A stretch of DNA of 64,000 bases. Origin: Chitinophaga solisilvae. Lineage in GTDB: Bacteria; Bacteroidota; Bacteroidia; Chitinophagales; Chitinophagaceae. The translations under genes and the position numbers were made by a program. Position 1 is the stretch's first letter. Each line of letters begins with the position of its first letter. Where the stretch lies: assembly GCF_009928525.1 (NCBI RefSeq), contig NZ_JAABOK010000007.1, positions 186,001-250,000 of the forward strand, written 5' to 3'. Positions 18,160-27,636 of the stretch are shown here, one piece after another. The notes under the pieces were generated by a model, which ran no database searches, was not told where the DNA came from, and saw only the letters and a list, made by a program, of their open reading frames with translations.

Positions 18160-19593
18160 TTACATATCAATGCTTGTGTGTAAAAATAGACCTTTTTGAC
18201 CTAATTGGTTAATGCTGTATTCGATGCGGAGGCAGGTGTCGTAGAAGGATACGATGTCGAGGCCTATTCCGCCGGAGTAGAGGAAGCGGTTGTTGAGGAA
18301 GCCGTTGCCGGGGAATTTGCTGTAGGCGTAACCACCGTCAGCAAAGGCTTTCGCGAGGATGCGCACAGGTACGGAATTGAATTTTTTAGGAACGATGGGC
18401 AGTTTGAATTTGAAGGACAGCATTTCCTGGCGGAGGGAGGATTTGAGAATTATGAAGCTGGTGCCATCTATTACGTAATATTCCAGGCCGCGGAGGTAGT
18501 CGTCTGCATAACCCAGGGCCTGCTGGTTGATGTAGGGTTGTTCGGCGGAGAATTTCACCTGGCCGCGCATGCCGAGGGCGGCGTATGTTTTGCGTTTCAC
18601 CTGCCAGTACCTGGCCAGGTTGAGGCGGAAACGCACGTCGTCAATATCGCTGAGGGGGCCTATGCCGCGTTTGGAGGCTTCGCCCATGATACTGATTCCC
18701 TTGAGGGGATATACCCAGCTGTCTGCCTTAATATAACTCACGCGGTAGGTAAGATCCAGGTAGCGCACGCTGGTACGGCCTTTCCCCAGGTAATTGGGAT
18801 TCAGGATGGCAACGGAGTCGGCTACACGTTCAAAGTTATAGTTCAGGAATACCTGGTGCCGGGTATTGATGGCCTTCCGGTAGCTGTAGCGGAGGCCGAT
18901 GGTATATACCTGGCGGAGGAATTCATCTTTTCTGAAAAAGTGCTGTTTGTTATTGCTAGTGCTGTCGTTTACCTCACGGTTCCGGCTATACGAGAAAGAG
19001 ATACCCAGGCCGTGACGGAAGCTTTTATCGATATAGGGAAGGTTGTAGGACACCGCGATGCGCTGTGTATATCCGAACTGGAAAGCTGCGTCCAGAGCGT
19101 CATTACGGCCGGTCAGATTTTCCTGTGTGCCTTTAACCCCCAGGTTGATGCGGTCCAGGCTACGCCCCTTTTCCACCCACCACTGGTTAAAGTTGCGGTC
19201 GGCCAGCTTAAAGATGGGGAAGGCGAAGGTGTACCAGCGTTCCCATACTTCAAATACGAGGTCGGCATTGTTACCTTCCCAGTTTTTGATATTGGCGGTG
19301 GCATTCAGGAACAGAGAGGTATTGAGCAGCTGCTTGCGGCGCTCTTCCAGGGTTTCGGCGAGATCTTTGAGGTAGATGGTATCGCCGGGAACCGTACTGA
19401 TTTCCCTAAGAATGATAGAGGTGCGGGTTTTCTTATTACCGGTGATGATTATATTTCGTACGATGAGGTAACCGGAATCCTGTGTGACGGCAGGTGTAGA
19501 ATTGTTACCTCTTGTACGGCATCTTGCGGTGTCCGGCCATATCAATCCCAACAGGCATATCAATCCCATCATGTAATAACAGCATTTCAGCAT
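18160..19593 (-). CDS. Small Omp85/BamA-TamA-family outer membrane protein
   Basis: 477 residues. After a signal peptide comes one POTRA-like domain (VRNIIITGNKKTRTSIILREI to about residue 115), then a barrel with repeated aromatic strands (LGISFSYSRNREV, YSYRKAINTRHQVFLNYNFERV, FADGGYAYSKFPGNGF). A single POTRA is fewer than in BamA or TamA, so this is an accessory Omp85 of unknown cargo. It lies upstream of nadK, separated from it by the long palindrome. Confidence 0.85.
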   Translation of the reverse strand: MLKCCYYMMGLICLLGLIWPDTARCRTRGNNSTPAVTQDSGYLIVRNIIITGNKKTRTSIILREISTVPGDTIYLKDLAETLEERRKQLLNTSLFLNATANIKNWEGNNADLVFEVWERWYTFAFPIFKLADRNFNQWWVEKGRSLDRINLGVKGTQENLTGRNDALDAAFQFGYTQRIAVSYNLPYIDKSFRHGLGISFSYSRNREVNDSTSNNKQHFFRKDEFLRQVYTIGLRYSYRKAINTRHQVFLNYNFERVADSVAILNPNYLGKGRTSVRYLDLTYRVSYIKADSWVYPLKGISIMGEASKRGIGPLSDIDDVRFRLNLARYWQVKRKTYAALGMRGQVKFSAEQPYINQQALGYADDYLRGLEYYVIDGTSFIILKSSLRQEMLSFKFKLPIVPKKFNSVPVRILAKAFADGGYAYSKFPGNGFLNNRFLYSGGIGLDIVSFYDTCLRIEYSINQLGQKGLFLHTSIDM

Positions 19594-19691
19594 GTAGGCC
19601 CTTCTCTCCTGATTTAGTTAAGTTGACGATTGTTGCTACGGAAGGTAAACAACTGTAGGAAGATAATCAAAAATAAATCGTGAAATAATCA

Positions 19692-20354
19692 TTACATGCT
19701 GATATAGTTCATCAGCAGATCATAATTTTTCTTGAGGAGGTCTTCTTCCTGTTCTTCGGAGAAGATGTATTTGATGGTGTAGTTGAAGCGTTCGTAGGTA
19801 GCTACGAGGGAGTGGAGTTCCTGCCGGTTGGTTTTGAGGAGTACTTCAAATTTGCCGGTAGCCGCATCGGTAATGGTATTGACGCTGAGCAGCGTTACAT
19901 CATTGGATTCAGCGATACGTGCAATTTCGCTGAGGCTGTAATCGCGCGGGTCCATTTCCAGGGCCAGGATACCGCCGGCTTCGCGTGCGCCGTTATATTG
20001 AGCCAGCGCTGCCAGCAGGTTATCTTTTGTGATAATACCCAGGTATTCATTCTCCTTGGTTACCACGGGCAGCGCTGATAATTTAAATTCATAGAATAAC
20101 TTCAGCGCCTCGAAGAGGTGCGCCTGTTCCATGATAGCCGGCCTTGCGGCGCCGTTGAACTGGATAGACTGCAGCAGTGCTTCCGGATCTTCCAGATCCA
20201 TGATCTGATCTTCTTCTACCAGTGCTGCATACTTATTATCCACCACCATCGGGAGCTGCGTCAGATGATATTCATTCATCAGCCGCAACGCCCTGGTTCC
20301 TGCATCCGAAGGCTGCAGAATAGGCACTGTAGATATGAGTTCCCTGGCTATCAT
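19692..20354 (-). CDS. CBS-domain protein
   Basis: 220 residues. Two CBS repeats occupy about residues 1-125 (ISTVPILQPSDAGTRALRLMNEY and LSALPVVTKENEYLGIITKDNLLAAL). The C-terminal part (about 135-205) resembles an ACT-like alpha/beta fold (LEMDPRDYSLSEIARIAESNDVTLLSVNTI). Such proteins bind adenine nucleotides as regulatory switches; the partner is not evident. No transmembrane segment is seen. Confidence 0.85.
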   Translation of the reverse strand: MIARELISTVPILQPSDAGTRALRLMNEYHLTQLPMVVDNKYAALVEEDQIMDLEDPEALLQSIQFNGAARPAIMEQAHLFEALKLFYEFKLSALPVVTKENEYLGIITKDNLLAALAQYNGAREAGGILALEMDPRDYSLSEIARIAESNDVTLLSVNTITDAATGKFEVLLKTNRQELHSLVATYERFNYTIKYIFSEEQEEDLLKKNYDLLMNYISM

Positions 20355-20470
20355 TTTCGTGTATTCTTACACAATAATAGCAAAGAATCTCCCAACAGAA
20401 AAAGAAATTACAGGCACTGAAATACGGCTGCACCCGGAAAGGGCGGTCAGCAGCGGCTCCGAAGCTCTTA

Positions 20471-21250
20471 TCAGGCAGGATTATTTTTCAGCTTTTCCAG
20501 AAAGGCATGCAGGATTTTGTTGAACTCATCGGGAACTTCCATCATAGGCGCATGACCACATTTGTCAATAAACTGCAGTTCTGAATTAGGTATCAGTTTT
20601 TTGAATTCTTCTCCTACCATAGGCGGAGTTACGGTATCGTTATTTCCCCAGATCAGGAGTGTAGGTTGTTTAATATCCTTGAGTTCATCGCCCAGGTTAT
20701 GGCGGATAGCTGATTTTGCCAGGGTGATGATTTTGATCACCTTCAACCGGTTATTGACGATTTCGAACATCTCATCTACCAGTTCTTTGGTAGCGATTTT
20801 CGGATCGTAAAAAGTAAGTTCTGCCTTTTTACGGATGTATTCGTAATCCCCTCTTTTAGGATAGGTTTCGCCCATGCCGTTTTCAAACAAACCGGAACTG
20901 CCTGTCAGTATCAATGACTTTACGGGCGCTTCAGGATGTTTGAGCAGGTATACCAATGCCACATGACCGCCGAGGGAATTGCCCAGCAGATGCACGTCTT
21001 TATAGCCTCTGGCCTCAATAAACTTATGCACAAACTTAGCCAGCCCGCCTACAGATGTTTCCAGGATGTTTAAATCATACAGGGGTAACATCGGTATCAC
21101 AACCCTGTTATATTGCCGGAAGTATTCGATCATGTGCGAGAAATTACTCAAGGCACCAAAAAGTCCGTGCAATAATACAAGTGGTTCTCCTTCTCCTTCT
21201 TCTATGAAACTAAACTTACCCTGTGTTTTGATTTCGTAATCCATTGCCAA
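20471..21250 (-). CDS. Alpha/beta-fold hydrolase
   Basis: 259 residues. Oxyanion motif LLHGLFG (about 27-33), nucleophile Ser92 in GNSLGG, acidic residue in IWGNNDTVTP and catalytic His in KCGHAPMMEVP, so the triad is complete. No signal peptide. The substrate is not identifiable; the fold includes esterases, lipases and C-C hydrolases. Confidence 0.88.
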   Translation of the reverse strand: MAMDYEIKTQGKFSFIEEGEGEPLVLLHGLFGALSNFSHMIEYFRQYNRVVIPMLPLYDLNILETSVGGLAKFVHKFIEARGYKDVHLLGNSLGGHVALVYLLKHPEAPVKSLILTGSSGLFENGMGETYPKRGDYEYIRKKAELTFYDPKIATKELVDEMFEIVNNRLKVIKIITLAKSAIRHNLGDELKDIKQPTLLIWGNNDTVTPPMVGEEFKKLIPNSELQFIDKCGHAPMMEVPDEFNKILHAFLEKLKNNPA

Positions 21251-21315
21251 ATCTTGAAAGTCAATTTTACGCTAAAATAATTCTTTTTATTAATCTAAAT
21301 ACTGTTTGAAATGAG

Positions 21316-21858
21316 TTAAGCAGACGGGATATGTGTTGCTGCCCTCTCAAAAAACGACTGTAGCTGGGAAAAAATATCTTTAAAAAATGGCATCCAGGAT
21401 CCCATGTGCTGCACTACCCACGGGCCAGTGTTTTCAATATAAGGATATACTACAGATTGCAGTTTTGTTTCAGGACTCAGCAGATATAGCTGGTTGGCCC
21501 CCCACAGTATTACACTGTAAATTATTATAAATATCACACTGTACAGTGCAATTCCTCCCAGTTTATTCAGCCAGCCCATCATCACCAGCTCTACCAGCTT
21601 CTGTAAAGCGCTGGCGCCCAGCCTCACCAGTAATACCACGCCTACAAACAGGCATACAAAACATAATACCGGCACCCAACGGGAATGCATATCCCAACGC
21701 TGCTGTACAAACAGGGCGGAAGCGGCAGATAACTTCAGGGCTACTGCCATTCCCAGCAAAACCGCCACCAGAGAGAAAACAGCCACAATCAACCCGCGGC
21801 TGTACCCTTTATAGACGGCAAACACCATGATAATGGCGAAAATGATATCAATCGACAA
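21316..21858 (-). CDS. CvpA-family inner membrane protein
   Basis: 180 residues with four hydrophobic helices: IIFAIIMVFAVYKGYSRG, LIVAVFSLVAVLLGMAVAL, WVPVLCFVCLFVGVVLLVRL and IALYSVIFIIIYSVILWG. The N-terminal GYSRGLI pattern and overall length match CvpA, a family linked to colicin V production and envelope stress. The mechanism is unknown. Confidence 0.87.
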   Translation of the reverse strand: MSIDIIFAIIMVFAVYKGYSRGLIVAVFSLVAVLLGMAVALKLSAASALFVQQRWDMHSRWVPVLCFVCLFVGVVLLVRLGASALQKLVELVMMGWLNKLGGIALYSVIFIIIYSVILWGANQLYLLSPETKLQSVVYPYIENTGPWVVQHMGSWMPFFKDIFSQLQSFFERAATHIPSA

Positions 21859-21915
21859 TAGCGGTACGCTTTAAGAAGACAGCTATCAGCAGCATGGCTG
21901 CCAACAGCTGACCTG

Positions 21916-22365
21916 CTATTTAAGAAGTTCCTTCACCATGGCTGAAATGGCTTTGCCATCTGCTTTACCTGCCAGTTGTTTGGTGGCGGCACCCATCACC
22001 TTGCCCATATCGGCAGGAGAGCTGGCGCCAACGGCAGCGATGATGTCTGTCAGCGCAGCCTTCAGTTCTGCCTCATCCATCTGTTTAGGCAGGAAGCGCT
22101 CTATAACAGCCAGTTCCTCTTCTTCTTTCACGGCCAGGTCTTCCCGGTTCTGCTGGCGGAAAATTTCCAGGGAGTCCCTTCTCTGCTTGGCGAGTTTCTG
22201 TAACAGCTTTGTTTCATCTGCTTCAGTCAGCTCACCATTACCGCCTTCTGCTGTTTTGGCCAGCAGGATAGCAGCCTTGATAGCGCGGAGGGCGCGGAGG
22301 TCAGCTTCTTTTTTACCCAGCATCGCAGTTTTGATCTCTGCGTTGATATTTGTTTCTAATGACAT
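21916..22365 (-). CDS. GatB/YqeY domain-containing protein
   Basis: 149 residues, helical throughout: LETNINAEIKTAMLGKKEADLRALRAIKAAI, then KQRRDSLEIFRQQNREDLA and the C-terminal tail-domain pattern MGKVMGAATKQLAGKADGKAIS. YqeY resembles the tail domain of the amidotransferase subunit GatB and may bind tRNA or other nucleic acid; its role is not established. It is 18 bases downstream of gldC, so both are probably on one mRNA. Confidence 0.93.
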   Translation of the reverse strand: MSLETNINAEIKTAMLGKKEADLRALRAIKAAILLAKTAEGGNGELTEADETKLLQKLAKQRRDSLEIFRQQNREDLAVKEEEELAVIERFLPKQMDEAELKAALTDIIAAVGASSPADMGKVMGAATKQLAGKADGKAISAMVKELLK

Positions 22366-22383
22366 ATGGCTACATTTAATGGA

Positions 22384-22731
22384 TTATTTCGCTTCTGCAT
22401 TTTGTTTTTCCTGGAATTTCTTGAAGAAATCCTTCGCAAAGGCACGCAGGTCGTCTGCCTGATCTTTGTATTGTGTGGCCCTGGCGTAGGTATCTGCCAT
22501 GGTCATCATCGTCTGAAAGAAGAAATCGGCCATTTCATCCACCATCATGTCTTTTGTCCACAGGTCAATACGCAGGGCTGCCTTTTCTGCATGGTCCCAG
22601 AAGGCCACCATCATGGCTTTTGCCTTAATCATACGCTCTTCCTTATTATCGGTGGCGCTCCATTCAATTGTTTCCGGTACTTTATTTTCATCCAGACCTA
22701 CTTCGATCTGTATAGTAGATTTTTTACCCAT
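22384..22731 (-). CDS. gldC: Gliding-motility protein GldC
   Basis: 115 residues, no signal peptide. The family pattern is clear: IQIEVGLDENKVPETIEWSA, then AMMVAFWDHAEKAALRIDLWTKDMMVDEM and FFFQTMMTMADTYARAT. In Flavobacterium johnsoniae GldC is a cytosolic accessory protein that improves gliding; in other Bacteroidota it is widespread even without motility. A candidate -7 box lies at 22749-22756. Confidence 0.85.
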   Translation of the reverse strand: MGKKSTIQIEVGLDENKVPETIEWSATDNKEERMIKAKAMMVAFWDHAEKAALRIDLWTKDMMVDEMADFFFQTMMTMADTYARATQYKDQADDLRAFAKDFFKKFQEKQNAEAK

Positions 22732-22748
22732 ATCTTTCTGTTAAAGCG

Positions 22749-22756
22749 CAAAAATA
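22749..22756 (-). promoter_or_regulatory. Candidate -7 box for gldC-yqeY
   Basis: TATTTTTG read on the minus strand fits TAnnTTTG, giving a predicted transcript start about 10 bases before the gldC ATG. No matching -33 box is seen. Confidence 0.35.
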
Positions 22757-22780
22757 ACTATCATTTAGGGATTTTCCGTC

Positions 22781-23896
22781 CTAAGAAACGAGGACGCTCC
22801 ATAATCCTTCGGCTGCCTGCTCCCAGCTGTCACGCGTTTTAACCGGGGAATCCATGGCCAGCAGCCTGGATCTCAGCTGCTCGTCCTTATAAAGCAGGCT
22901 CATTTTTTCGGCCAGATCGTCCACATTGGCAGGATCCGTATATAGCGCCGTATCACCGCCGGCCTCTCTTGCCGCTACGCCTTCCAGCGCTATCACAGGC
23001 ACTTTGCAGCGTTGCGCGGTATAGATCGGATAAGGCAGCCCATCAAAGCGGGCAGGATAAATAACGGCATAGGCCGCTCCTGTCAGCCGCGCCAGCGCAG
23101 CCTCATCCAGGTTCTCCAGCATCACCACATCCTGGCGGAACTTAAAGCTCTGCAGTGCAGCCTGTATTTCAGCGCCCGCCGTTACGGCCTGGCCGGCAAT
23201 CACCAGCTTCAGGTTGGTACGCTGCCGCTTCTTCAACGCGGAAAAAGCCTTGAACACCGGAATAATATTATTACGCGGATGCACGCTTCCCGTTACCAGG
23301 AAGTATTCCACTCCGCCTGAAAATTCTTTTTTGGCCGCTTCCCGCGCTTCCCACTCCAGCGGCTGATAAAGCCTGCTGACACCCGTTTCCAGCTGCGCTA
23401 CCTTTGATTCCAGCGCCGGCGACAGGCGCTGCAACTCATCGGCCGCTGTACCCGACAGCACGGCTATACGCTGCGCACGTACCAGATAACGGGCAATATG
23501 TTTCTTCATAAACTGCTGCTGCCGGTAAGGCTGCAGCCCTGCATCCTTCAGAAAAGACAGGTCGCGGATCAGCAGCACTGCCGGTATCTTACTGCGCAAT
23601 GGCAACATCCCGTCAAGCCCCAGATATACATCCGGACGGAAAGGCTTCATCGCCCGCGGCAACTGCCATTCCAGCCACCAGTACAGATGCCATGCCTTGT
23701 TCCCTTTCGGAGGCAGCACCACAGTGGTCACATTTGACGGAAAAGTAAGACGGGCAGGCACCTCCCCATCAAAGAAAAACACAAACTGATGTCCCGGCTG
23801 CTGCCGGCACATGGCAATAATAATATCTGTAACCACCTGCCCCGTATCGGCAGGCATATCCTTTCTCAAACAAGCGGCATTAACAGCAATTTGCAT
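22781..23896 (-). CDS. GT4-type glycosyltransferase
   Basis: 371 residues with two Rossmann-like halves of the GT-B fold. The C-terminal half shows YFLVTGSVHPRNN, LKLVIAGQAV and the donor-site region YPARFDGLPYPIYTAQRCKVPVI. The usual first Glu of the E-x7-E pattern is replaced (ARFDGLP), which occurs in divergent GT4 members. It probably builds an envelope glycan; acceptor and sugar are unknown. Confidence 0.85.
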   Translation of the reverse strand: MQIAVNAACLRKDMPADTGQVVTDIIIAMCRQQPGHQFVFFFDGEVPARLTFPSNVTTVVLPPKGNKAWHLYWWLEWQLPRAMKPFRPDVYLGLDGMLPLRSKIPAVLLIRDLSFLKDAGLQPYRQQQFMKKHIARYLVRAQRIAVLSGTAADELQRLSPALESKVAQLETGVSRLYQPLEWEAREAAKKEFSGGVEYFLVTGSVHPRNNIIPVFKAFSALKKRQRTNLKLVIAGQAVTAGAEIQAALQSFKFRQDVVMLENLDEAALARLTGAAYAVIYPARFDGLPYPIYTAQRCKVPVIALEGVAAREAGGDTALYTDPANVDDLAEKMSLLYKDEQLRSRLLAMDSPVKTRDSWEQAAEGLWSVLVS

Positions 23897-23940
23897 AAAC
23901 TATAACGTTTGCCAGCCCGCAAACCTACAATTATTTAATC

Positions 23941-24050
23941 ATTTGGTTATTTGAGATTTGGTTATTTGAAATGCAGCGGAGATCTTAGCGAAATTGTATT
24001 CGCTTATACCTCCGCTGCATTTCAAATAACCAAATCTCAAATAACCAAAT
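23941..24050. repeat. Long palindromic intergenic element, GTTATTTG-arm type
   Basis: Perfect 41-base inverted arms (23941-23981 and 24010-24050) made of GTTATTTG/AGATTTG units ending in AATGCAGCGGAG. The loop is 28 nt. The right end is 7 bases from the stop codon of the lipoprotein gene; the left end is 44 bases from the glycosyltransferase start. Confidence 0.95.
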
Positions 24051-24057
24051 AACCACA

Positions 24058-24495
24058 TTAACTGGACTTATTCGTAATAAGGAATTCCTGCGGGGTGCTG
24101 ATGTTGGCGGTATTGCCGAGGGAGCTGAGGGTGATGGTAACCTTGTAGGTTTTAACTTCTTTCAGGTGTTTCAGTGTGATATTGAAGGCGCCTGTTTTTA
24201 CATCCGGTATGGCGTCCTGGGCCAGTGGTATGCCGGCAGGGTCTGTGACTACATTGAGTTTCACACGTACGCCCTTTTCCGGGACCTTTGAAATTATTTT
24301 TACCTGAAAGGTGAAGGTGCTGTCCAGTGCTACGTTGGCTGTGCCTGCGGTGACGCCGGAAAGCTCAAATTTCAGCACTTCCTCTTCCACAGGGGATGGC
24401 GGCGGCGTATCGCCGCTATTTTTCTTCTTGCTGCAGGCCATGATACCGGCTACAGCCACTAATAAACAGAGGAACAAAGGTTTTTGCAATAACAT
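24058..24495 (-). CDS. Small lipoprotein of unknown function
   Basis: 145 residues from the start at 24495, which puts MLLQKPLFLCLLVAVAGIMAC at the N-terminus with lipobox GIMAC. A flexible linker (SKKKNSGDTPPPSPVEEE) leads to a single beta-rich domain (about 45-140, FELSGVTAGTANVALDSTFTF and VKTYKVTITLSSLGN) that looks like an immunoglobulin-like fold. No catalytic motif is seen. A weak in-frame start 7 codons upstream is less likely. Confidence 0.75.
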   Translation of the reverse strand: MLLQKPLFLCLLVAVAGIMACSKKKNSGDTPPPSPVEEEVLKFELSGVTAGTANVALDSTFTFQVKIISKVPEKGVRVKLNVVTDPAGIPLAQDAIPDVKTGAFNITLKHLKEVKTYKVTITLSSLGNTANISTPQEFLITNKSS

Positions 24496-24543
24496 ATGAC
24501 CAGGTATGAGATGCAATAAAATTATATTTTTTTTATATGCAAA

Positions 24544-25674
24544 TCAAATTTTAGTTCTTACGTCCAGGGCGTCGCGGAGTCCATTGCCCAACAGGTTGAA
24601 AGCCAGTACCAGGAGCATGATGGCTACGCCGGGAGCCAATGCCAGCAAAGGGTTATGGGTGATGATGAAATTGTAGTTTTCCTTGATCATCAGCCCCCAG
24701 GAAGGTTGCGGCGGCTGCACTCCCACTCCCAGGAAGCTGAGGCCTGCCTCCACCACGATGGCGGTGGCGAAGTTACCGGCTGCTACCACCATCACCGGGC
24801 CCAGTATATTGGGCAGTATATGTTTTACAATAATTCTTGCATGTCCGAAACCCAGTGCTCTTGCGGCTTCTACAAACTCCAGTTCCCGCAGTCCCAGGAT
24901 CTGTCCGCGGATGATACGGGCTACGCCCACCCATAATGTGAGCCCTACGGCAATGAACACCTGCCAGAAACCTTTTCCCAGCGCCAGCGTCAGCGCAAAT
25001 ACCAGCAGCAGTGCCGGCATGGACCAGATAACATTCACCAGCCACATCACGGCTTCGTCGGTAGCACCTTTGAAATAGCCTGCCAGCGCGCCCATCAGCA
25101 CCCCGATGCTCAGGGAGATAATTACCGCAATACATCCCACCCCCAGGCTCACACGTGAGCCTACCAGCAGGCGGCTCAGAATATCGCGGCCAAACTTATC
25201 AGTCCCCAGCCAGTAGGTGACCGGGAAAATGCGATGCCGGGAAATCTGCTCCTGCAGTTGCGTCATCGGTGCAGACACGGCTTGCCTTCTTCCGTACCAG
25301 ATATCTTCCAGATAATATTTTTCTTCCCTGCTGGTCGTTTCATCTACATAACGCTGTACTACCAGCATACTATCCTTAAACTGCCAGGAACGTACAGGCG
25401 TCCACGTTACGTCAGACTCCTGCCCGTACAGCAGCCGGCGGAAAAATGACACCTGCGCTACCGGCTGTTCCTTCTTTACAGCCAGCATGTGTATACGAAA
25501 ACCCGGCCGCTGCCCTTCCACCTCCAGCACCATGCGGTTGGCATCGGGGGTATTGTCCGGCGCAATGAGATAAGCCGTGATGCTGATGAATACCGCTATG
25601 GTAATCACCACCAGCCCCGCTATAGCGCCTTTGTTTTTTTGCAGCCGTTTCCAGGCAGATTGAAGATCAGACAA
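24544..25674 (-). CDS. OppC/DppC-type ABC transporter permease
   Basis: 376 residues. One membrane helix near residues 17-35 is followed by a large soluble insert (about 40-155), the N-terminal OppC pattern YWLGTDKFGRDILSRLLVGSRVSLGVG, and five more helices with the coupling-helix EAA motif (EFVEAARALGFGHARIIVKHILPNILGPV). It would form the membrane channel of a peptide or nickel importer. No OppB, ATPase or binding protein lies beside it, so its partners must be elsewhere. Confidence 0.9.
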   Translation of the reverse strand: MSDLQSAWKRLQKNKGAIAGLVVITIAVFISITAYLIAPDNTPDANRMVLEVEGQRPGFRIHMLAVKKEQPVAQVSFFRRLLYGQESDVTWTPVRSWQFKDSMLVVQRYVDETTSREEKYYLEDIWYGRRQAVSAPMTQLQEQISRHRIFPVTYWLGTDKFGRDILSRLLVGSRVSLGVGCIAVIISLSIGVLMGALAGYFKGATDEAVMWLVNVIWSMPALLLVFALTLALGKGFWQVFIAVGLTLWVGVARIIRGQILGLRELEFVEAARALGFGHARIIVKHILPNILGPVMVVAAGNFATAIVVEAGLSFLGVGVQPPQPSWGLMIKENYNFIITHNPLLALAPGVAIMLLVLAFNLLGNGLRDALDVRTKI

Positions 25675-25686
25675 CTGAAACAGATT

Positions 25687-26829
25687 TTAGTTTACCTGCC
25701 GGCCCTTCCACTGATAACTTCCGAATTTTCCCAGCCAGCCGGCAATAACAATATAAGGAATATGAAATAACTGTCCGGGTATAAACCAGAGCAACAGCTC
25801 CGTTTTATGGAAAAAGCGCGCTACGGGTATAAGAAAATATAATTCCAGCGTCACCTTGAACAGGAGCAGGATCAGGAATGCCGGCCACCAGGCAGGATGC
25901 ACCAGGGCAATGATACCCGTTATCAACATCCCTACATTGAACAGGTACACCAGCAGCAGCACCCAGGTGATACGTTTGTCGTCATATTTATCGGCTTTGG
26001 ACGACCAGCGGATACGCTGGTTCATGAAGTCTTTCAGGGTATCTACCGGTAACGTACGTACGATAACTTCTTCATTTTTCAGGTACATCACCCGGTCGGG
26101 GTAAGCGCTGTAAATTTTATACATCAGCAGCATATCATCTCCCGAAGCAATATTATCGATACCTGAAAATCCGCCGACCTCATAAAAGGCTTCGCGTTCG
26201 TAGGCCAGATTGGCGCCGTTGCACATAGCGCCGGCGCGGAGCCAGGCAGCAGCGCCGGTAATGCCCTGCATGGTCATAAAATCCAGCGACTGTAATTTCC
26301 TGAAGAAGTTGTGCTCCTTGTAGAAGCTCACGGGGGCAGCAATAAATTTAGGGCGGCGTTTTTCATAAAACTGTACCATTACTTCTATCCAGCGCGGGCC
26401 CATCACGCAGTCTGCATCTGTGGTCACAATCAGCTGACCGGTAGCCTGTGCCACTGCTATTTCAATCGCCTTCTTTTTGTAGGAATTGAGCCGCTCGGTA
26501 GCGCTCAGGTGGTCTTTCAGCTGCAGCAGGTGAATATTGGCGGCGCCCGATGCTATTACTACTGCGGCTGTATCGTCTGTAGAAAAATCATCGATTACAA
26601 TCACTTCGAGCATATCCGCAGGATAGGTCTGTGCCTGCAGCGCTTTCAGCAGGGCGGGCAGGTTGCCGGCTTCGTTGCGTGCGGGAATGATGACGGTAAC
26701 CTTTGTGCTGCCGCCGGAGTGGATCGCTGCCGGGAACACCGGTAATTTTTTCCAGCCCAGGCTGTACCACAGCATCAGTACACCGTATCCCAGTGCCAGC
26801 GCAATTACTATTATAAGAAAAAAATACAT
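25687..26829 (-). CDS. GT2-family membrane glycosyltransferase
   Basis: 380 residues. An N-terminal helix (IIVIALALGYGVLMLW) precedes a GT-A domain with VIPARNEAGNLPALLKALQ, VIDDFSTDDT and the metal-binding DAD (TTDADCVMGPRW). The acceptor-site region RIRWSSKADKYDD and two to three C-terminal helices follow. The domain order resembles enzymes that use lipid or glycan acceptors at the inner membrane. It is 12 bases from the permease gene and 6 from the hydrolase gene, so they are probably one operon. Confidence 0.9.
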   Translation of the reverse strand: MYFFLIIVIALALGYGVLMLWYSLGWKKLPVFPAAIHSGGSTKVTVIIPARNEAGNLPALLKALQAQTYPADMLEVIVIDDFSTDDTAAVVIASGAANIHLLQLKDHLSATERLNSYKKKAIEIAVAQATGQLIVTTDADCVMGPRWIEVMVQFYEKRRPKFIAAPVSFYKEHNFFRKLQSLDFMTMQGITGAAAWLRAGAMCNGANLAYEREAFYEVGGFSGIDNIASGDDMLLMYKIYSAYPDRVMYLKNEEVIVRTLPVDTLKDFMNQRIRWSSKADKYDDKRITWVLLLVYLFNVGMLITGIIALVHPAWWPAFLILLLFKVTLELYFLIPVARFFHKTELLLWFIPGQLFHIPYIVIAGWLGKFGSYQWKGRQVN

Positions 26830-26835
26830 CCGGGT

Positions 26836-27636
26836 TTAAAGATTAGTTTTAATAATGAAGCCTGTCTGTGGTGTTATAAGCTGATGGCCTCTTTCCAGGA
26901 TCAGTATGTTGCAGGGGAAGGAACCGTCTGCGAAACGTTCTCCCAGCACCGGGGGAATCACGCGGTCATACTTTCCGAATATCAGCAATGTCTGAACGTT
27001 ATACCGGTGCAATAATTGTTTGCAGCGCTTTTTATCCGGCATCATTTTCCGCATCATGGTCCAGATATGATATACCTGTTCTCTTTTTTTCGGCTGGTCC
27101 ATTCTGTTCTGTACAAACCGGAAGATGCTCTGGTTAAGGAATCCGGCTTTTCTCCATGTTTTCAGCAGGAAGAAAAATAACCGGGGATGATAAGTATTAT
27201 ATTTAAACAGCTTATTTCCGACGGTGGTTTGGGTAACGAACATATGCCAGGGATTGTTGCGGAGGCCGTCGCCGGCCAGCATCAGCAGATGATTGATACG
27301 GTCTGCCATTGTTTCCGTCAGGCACAGTGCCAGCCGCCCTCCCATACTGTATCCGAGCAGCGAGAACCGGTCTTTCCCGAAGTGCTGTAATACCAGTGAG
27401 ATCAGCTGCTGCAGGTCATTTTTCTCAAACACCCGCTGTTCCTGCCATTGGGTAAGGCCATGCAGCGGCATATCCAGCGCAACAACCGTGAACGTATCTC
27501 CCAGCCCTTCTTCCAGCGGAGCGAAGCTCGCCGCAGTTTCACCAAAGCCATGCAAACAGATAAGTAACTGACTCCCTGTACCATAGCTGATACCATGGAA
27601 GCGGCTTTGTAAATATGGCAGGTAAAAATCATTCAT
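26836..27636 (-). CDS. Alpha/beta-fold hydrolase
   Basis: 266 residues. CLHGFGETAASF (about 28-39), nucleophile Ser97 in GYSMGG, acid in FGKYDRVIPP and His in LERGHQLITP. No signal peptide. The substrate is unknown. It begins the run hydrolase-GT2-permease on the minus strand with 6- to 12-base gaps. Confidence 0.87.
   Translation of the reverse strand: MNDFYLPYLQSRFHGISYGTGSQLLICLHGFGETAASFAPLEEGLGDTFTVVALDMPLHGLTQWQEQRVFEKNDLQQLISLVLQHFGKDRFSLLGYSMGGRLALCLTETMADRINHLLMLAGDGLRNNPWHMFVTQTTVGNKLFKYNTYHPRLFFFLLKTWRKAGFLNQSIFRFVQNRMDQPKKREQVYHIWTMMRKMMPDKKRCKQLLHRYNVQTLLIFGKYDRVIPPVLGERFADGSFPCNILILERGHQLITPQTGFIIKTNL

Noticed and set aside
18205..19617. 470-codon plus-strand open frame opposite the Omp85 gene
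   Set aside because: Runs the full length of the real minus-strand gene in an antisense frame; it is Val/Gly/Ala/Glu-rich without motifs.
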